The position numbers and the translations under genes are program-made. Under the pieces are notes generated by a model. That model did not search any database, was not told the DNA's origin, and saw nothing but the letters and a program-made list of their open reading frames with translations. From Aneurinibacillus terranovensis DSM 18919 (GTDB lineage Bacteria > Bacillota > Bacilli > Aneurinibacillales > Aneurinibacillaceae), in the NCBI RefSeq assembly GCF_000430625.1, contig NZ_AUMJ01000035.1, forward strand, positions 1-64,000: a DNA stretch of 64,000 bases. Reading direction: 5' to 3'. Of this stretch, positions 62,382-64,000 are shown one piece after another; positions within the stretch are counted from its first letter, which is position 1; the number at the start of each line of letters is the position of its first letter.

Positions 62382-62395
62382 TTAAAGCGCTTTCA
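62382..62395. promoter_or_regulatory. cre-like site upstream of gabP
   Basis: TTAAAGCGCTTTCA (reverse TGAAAGCGCTTTAA) matches the catabolite-responsive consensus TGWAARCGYTWNCW with one mismatch. It lies 58-71 bases before the gabP start, near where a promoter would be. CcpA control of amine uptake would be expected. Confidence 0.45.
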
Positions 62396-62452
62396 AAACT
62401 AAGATAATGACTCTCTTAACATTATTTCACGATAAAACGAGGAGGAGAACAG

Positions 62453-63862
62453 ATGGATCATACAGATAAAGATTTAAAAAAGGATTTAAAAATACGCCAT
62501 ATTACGATGATCTCAATCGGAGGAGTCATCGGTGCAGGGCTGTTTGTGGGGAGCGGTGCCGCAATCCATTCAACAGGCCCCGGGGTCATTCTTTCGTATG
62601 CACTCGCGGGTTTGCTTGTCGTTTTTGTGATGCGGATGCTTGGGGAAATGGCTTCCGTTCACCCGACAAGCGGCTCCTTTTCTACGTATGCACGTGATGC
62701 TATTGGGCCATGGGCAGGCTACACGATAGGCTGGTTATACTGGTTTTTCTGGGTTATCGTTATCGCTATCGAGGCGACGGCGGGCGCGGGAATCATTAAG
62801 TATTGGGTTCCCGGCATTCCCCTCTGGCTAGTAAGCTTGATTTTAACGGTTTTGTTAACGCTAACAAACGTTTATTCGGTAAAATCATTTGGAGAATTCG
62901 AATACTGGTTTTCCCTCATCAAAGTCACAACCATCATTATTTTCCTATGCATAGGCATTGCCGTAATACTTGGAGTGATGCCTGGGACCCATTCACCGGG
63001 TCTGTCGAATCTTACAGGAATAGGCGGATTTATCCCGAAAGGAATAGGTTCCGTTCTATTGGGCATTACGATTGTCGTCTTCTCTTTTATGGGAACGGAA
63101 ATTGTTGCGGTGGCCGCAGGTGAATCGGCTGAGCCGTCGAAAGCGGTCCGAATCGCGACCAATAGCGTTATTTGGCGAATTCTTATTTTTTATATCGGGT
63201 CCATCTTCATTATCGTAACCCTTTTACCCTGGAACTCCGCCAACATTTTGAAAAGCCCGTTCGTTGCTGTCCTTGAACATGTTGGCATTCCCGCCGCAGC
63301 CCAGATTATGAACTTCATCGTGTTGACGGCGGTTCTTTCCTGTTTGAACTCCGGGCTGTATACGAACTCCCGCATGCTCTACGGAATGGCGCAAAAAGGT
63401 GATGCTCCTAAAGCGTTCCTCAAATTAAACCGCAACGGTGTACCTGTTCGCGCAATCCTTTTCGGAACGATTTTTGCTTATATTGGTGTTATCTTTAGCT
63501 ACGTTTCCCCTGACAAAGTGTTCCTGTTTCTCGTGAATGCCTCAGGAGGCATCGCGCTGTTCGTTTATCTTGTCATCGCCTTCTCCCATTTGCAGATGCG
63601 CAGAAGAATCGAACAGGAAAACCCGGTAGCATTGCAGGTAAAAATGTGGGCTTTCCCTTATCTGACGTATGTAACCATTATTGGTATTATCGGCATTTTA
63701 GTTGCTATGGCGGTCATTCCCGATTTGCGTTCCCAGTTCTATTTAACCAGCCTTGTTGGTGTTCTAGTCGTAGCGTCCTACTTTGTGTTTATGAAAAAAA
63801 GCGAGGGTGCCTCTACAGCAGCCAGCCGGGCACAAACGAAAGAAAAAGTAAAAGTTAAGTAA
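62453..63862 (+). CDS. gabP: Amino-acid permease, GabP (GABA permease) type
   Basis: APC-superfamily transporter of 469 residues with twelve hydrophobic segments. It tracks B. subtilis GabP almost throughout: RHITMISIGGVIGAGLFVGSG, AIGPWAGYTIGWLYWFFWVI, VYSVKSFGEFEYWFSLIKV, WNSANILKSPFVAVLEHVG, and AAQIMNFIVLTAVLSCLNSG. GabP imports GABA and related amines by proton symport. ACGAGGAGG precedes ATG 62453. It follows mmsA after 170 bases with its own likely promoter and a cre-like site. Confidence 0.9.
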   Translation: MDHTDKDLKKDLKIRHITMISIGGVIGAGLFVGSGAAIHSTGPGVILSYALAGLLVVFVMRMLGEMASVHPTSGSFSTYARDAIGPWAGYTIGWLYWFFWVIVIAIEATAGAGIIKYWVPGIPLWLVSLILTVLLTLTNVYSVKSFGEFEYWFSLIKVTTIIIFLCIGIAVILGVMPGTHSPGLSNLTGIGGFIPKGIGSVLLGITIVVFSFMGTEIVAVAAGESAEPSKAVRIATNSVIWRILIFYIGSIFIIVTLLPWNSANILKSPFVAVLEHVGIPAAAQIMNFIVLTAVLSCLNSGLYTNSRMLYGMAQKGDAPKAFLKLNRNGVPVRAILFGTIFAYIGVIFSYVSPDKVFLFLVNASGGIALFVYLVIAFSHLQMRRRIEQENPVALQVKMWAFPYLTYVTIIGIIGILVAMAVIPDLRSQFYLTSLVGVLVVASYFVFMKKSEGASTAASRAQTKEKVKVK

Positions 63863-64000
63863 TCGTATTCGTTTTCAAACATCGTTTTCGTTTCTTTTCC
63901 CGGTTGGCTTAACAGGGACTTAGAAACAAGCGGTGTTTTTTTATTTTAGATATATATTTTTATTTAGCTATATTTGGTTGATTTACAAATAATGAAACTT
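63863..64000. other. Window end, no feature
   Basis: AT-rich sequence after the gabP stop. AACAAGCGGTGTTTTTTTATT may be part of a terminator but no full stem is seen. Confidence 0.3.

Noticed and set aside
1-64000. CRISPR array, tRNA, rRNA, phage or defence islands
   Set aside because: No repeat-spacer pattern, no clover-leaf or rRNA sequence recognised, and no phage structural or defence gene families seen.

Overview
The window looks like chromosome from an endospore-forming, bacillithiol-making member of the Bacillales (Firmicutes). The signs are strong AGGAGG-type ribosome sites, several sporulation-type genes (SpoVIF-like, YjcZ-like, a CotF remnant, a 3D-domain protein), a yojF-bshB2 pair, a glgBCDAP glycogen operon, and DUF3219, DUF1641 and DUF3900 proteins. 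The style resembles Aneurinibacillus or Brevibacillus, but that is only an impression. I see no rRNA, tRNA, CRISPR or prophage.

Layout. 0-7 kb is an accessory, decaying zone. It holds a three-tyrosine-recombinase (RIT-type) element whose third gene has lost its front half and which sits against a truncated ABC transporter ATPase, then a DUF3219 gene, an ISL3 transposase fossil, a fosmidomycin-resistance-type exporter, a 22-codon catechol 2,3-dioxygenase fossil and two large palindromes. 7-12 kb holds htpX, a PAS-GGDEF-EAL protein, yojF-bshB2 and a small flavoprotein. 12-17.6 kb is a sigma-54 sugar module: a LevR-type activator facing a galactitol-type PTS (EIIA, EIIB, EIIC) with a clear -24/-12 promoter between them. 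17.6-22 kb has a DUF1641 gene, marR plus an MFS pump, and a 3D-domain protein. 22-31 kb has a sulfite-oxidase fossil, a zinc alcohol dehydrogenase, an iron alcohol dehydrogenase followed by a histidine kinase and an NtrC-type regulator, and truncated agmatinase and epimerase genes. 31-37 kb is rich in small spore-type genes, several too short to be noticed easily, plus a subtilisin, a methyltransferase, Hsp20 and a GDSL hydrolase. 37-41 kb has DUF3900, aspartokinase, an RNase H-like protein and a candidate structured RNA. 41.5-52 kb is the glycogen operon with a GH13 amylase. 52-59 kb has a frameshifted membrane diguanylate cyclase, pirin and GH18 fossils, an HtrA protease and topoisomerase III. 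59-64 kb is a PucR regulator divergent from mmsA and a GabP-like permease.

How the parts work together. glgB-C-D-A-P is a complete synthesis and breakdown set for glycogen, with the GH13 enzyme probably joining in alpha-glucan turnover. The PTS imports and phosphorylates a polyol or hexose under control of its own PTS-domain activator. mmsA and gabP beside PucR suggest GABA, beta-alanine or related amine catabolism. The iron ADH/kinase/NtrC set looks like an alcohol-response circuit.

A recurring theme is gene decay: at least ten fossils or broken genes, three dispersed copies of a REP-like palindrome, and single-base homopolymer frameshifts. The least explained signals are the free-standing structured RNA at about 40.61-40.82 kb, the palindromes at 6.8-7.04 kb, and the alcohol-linked two-component set.
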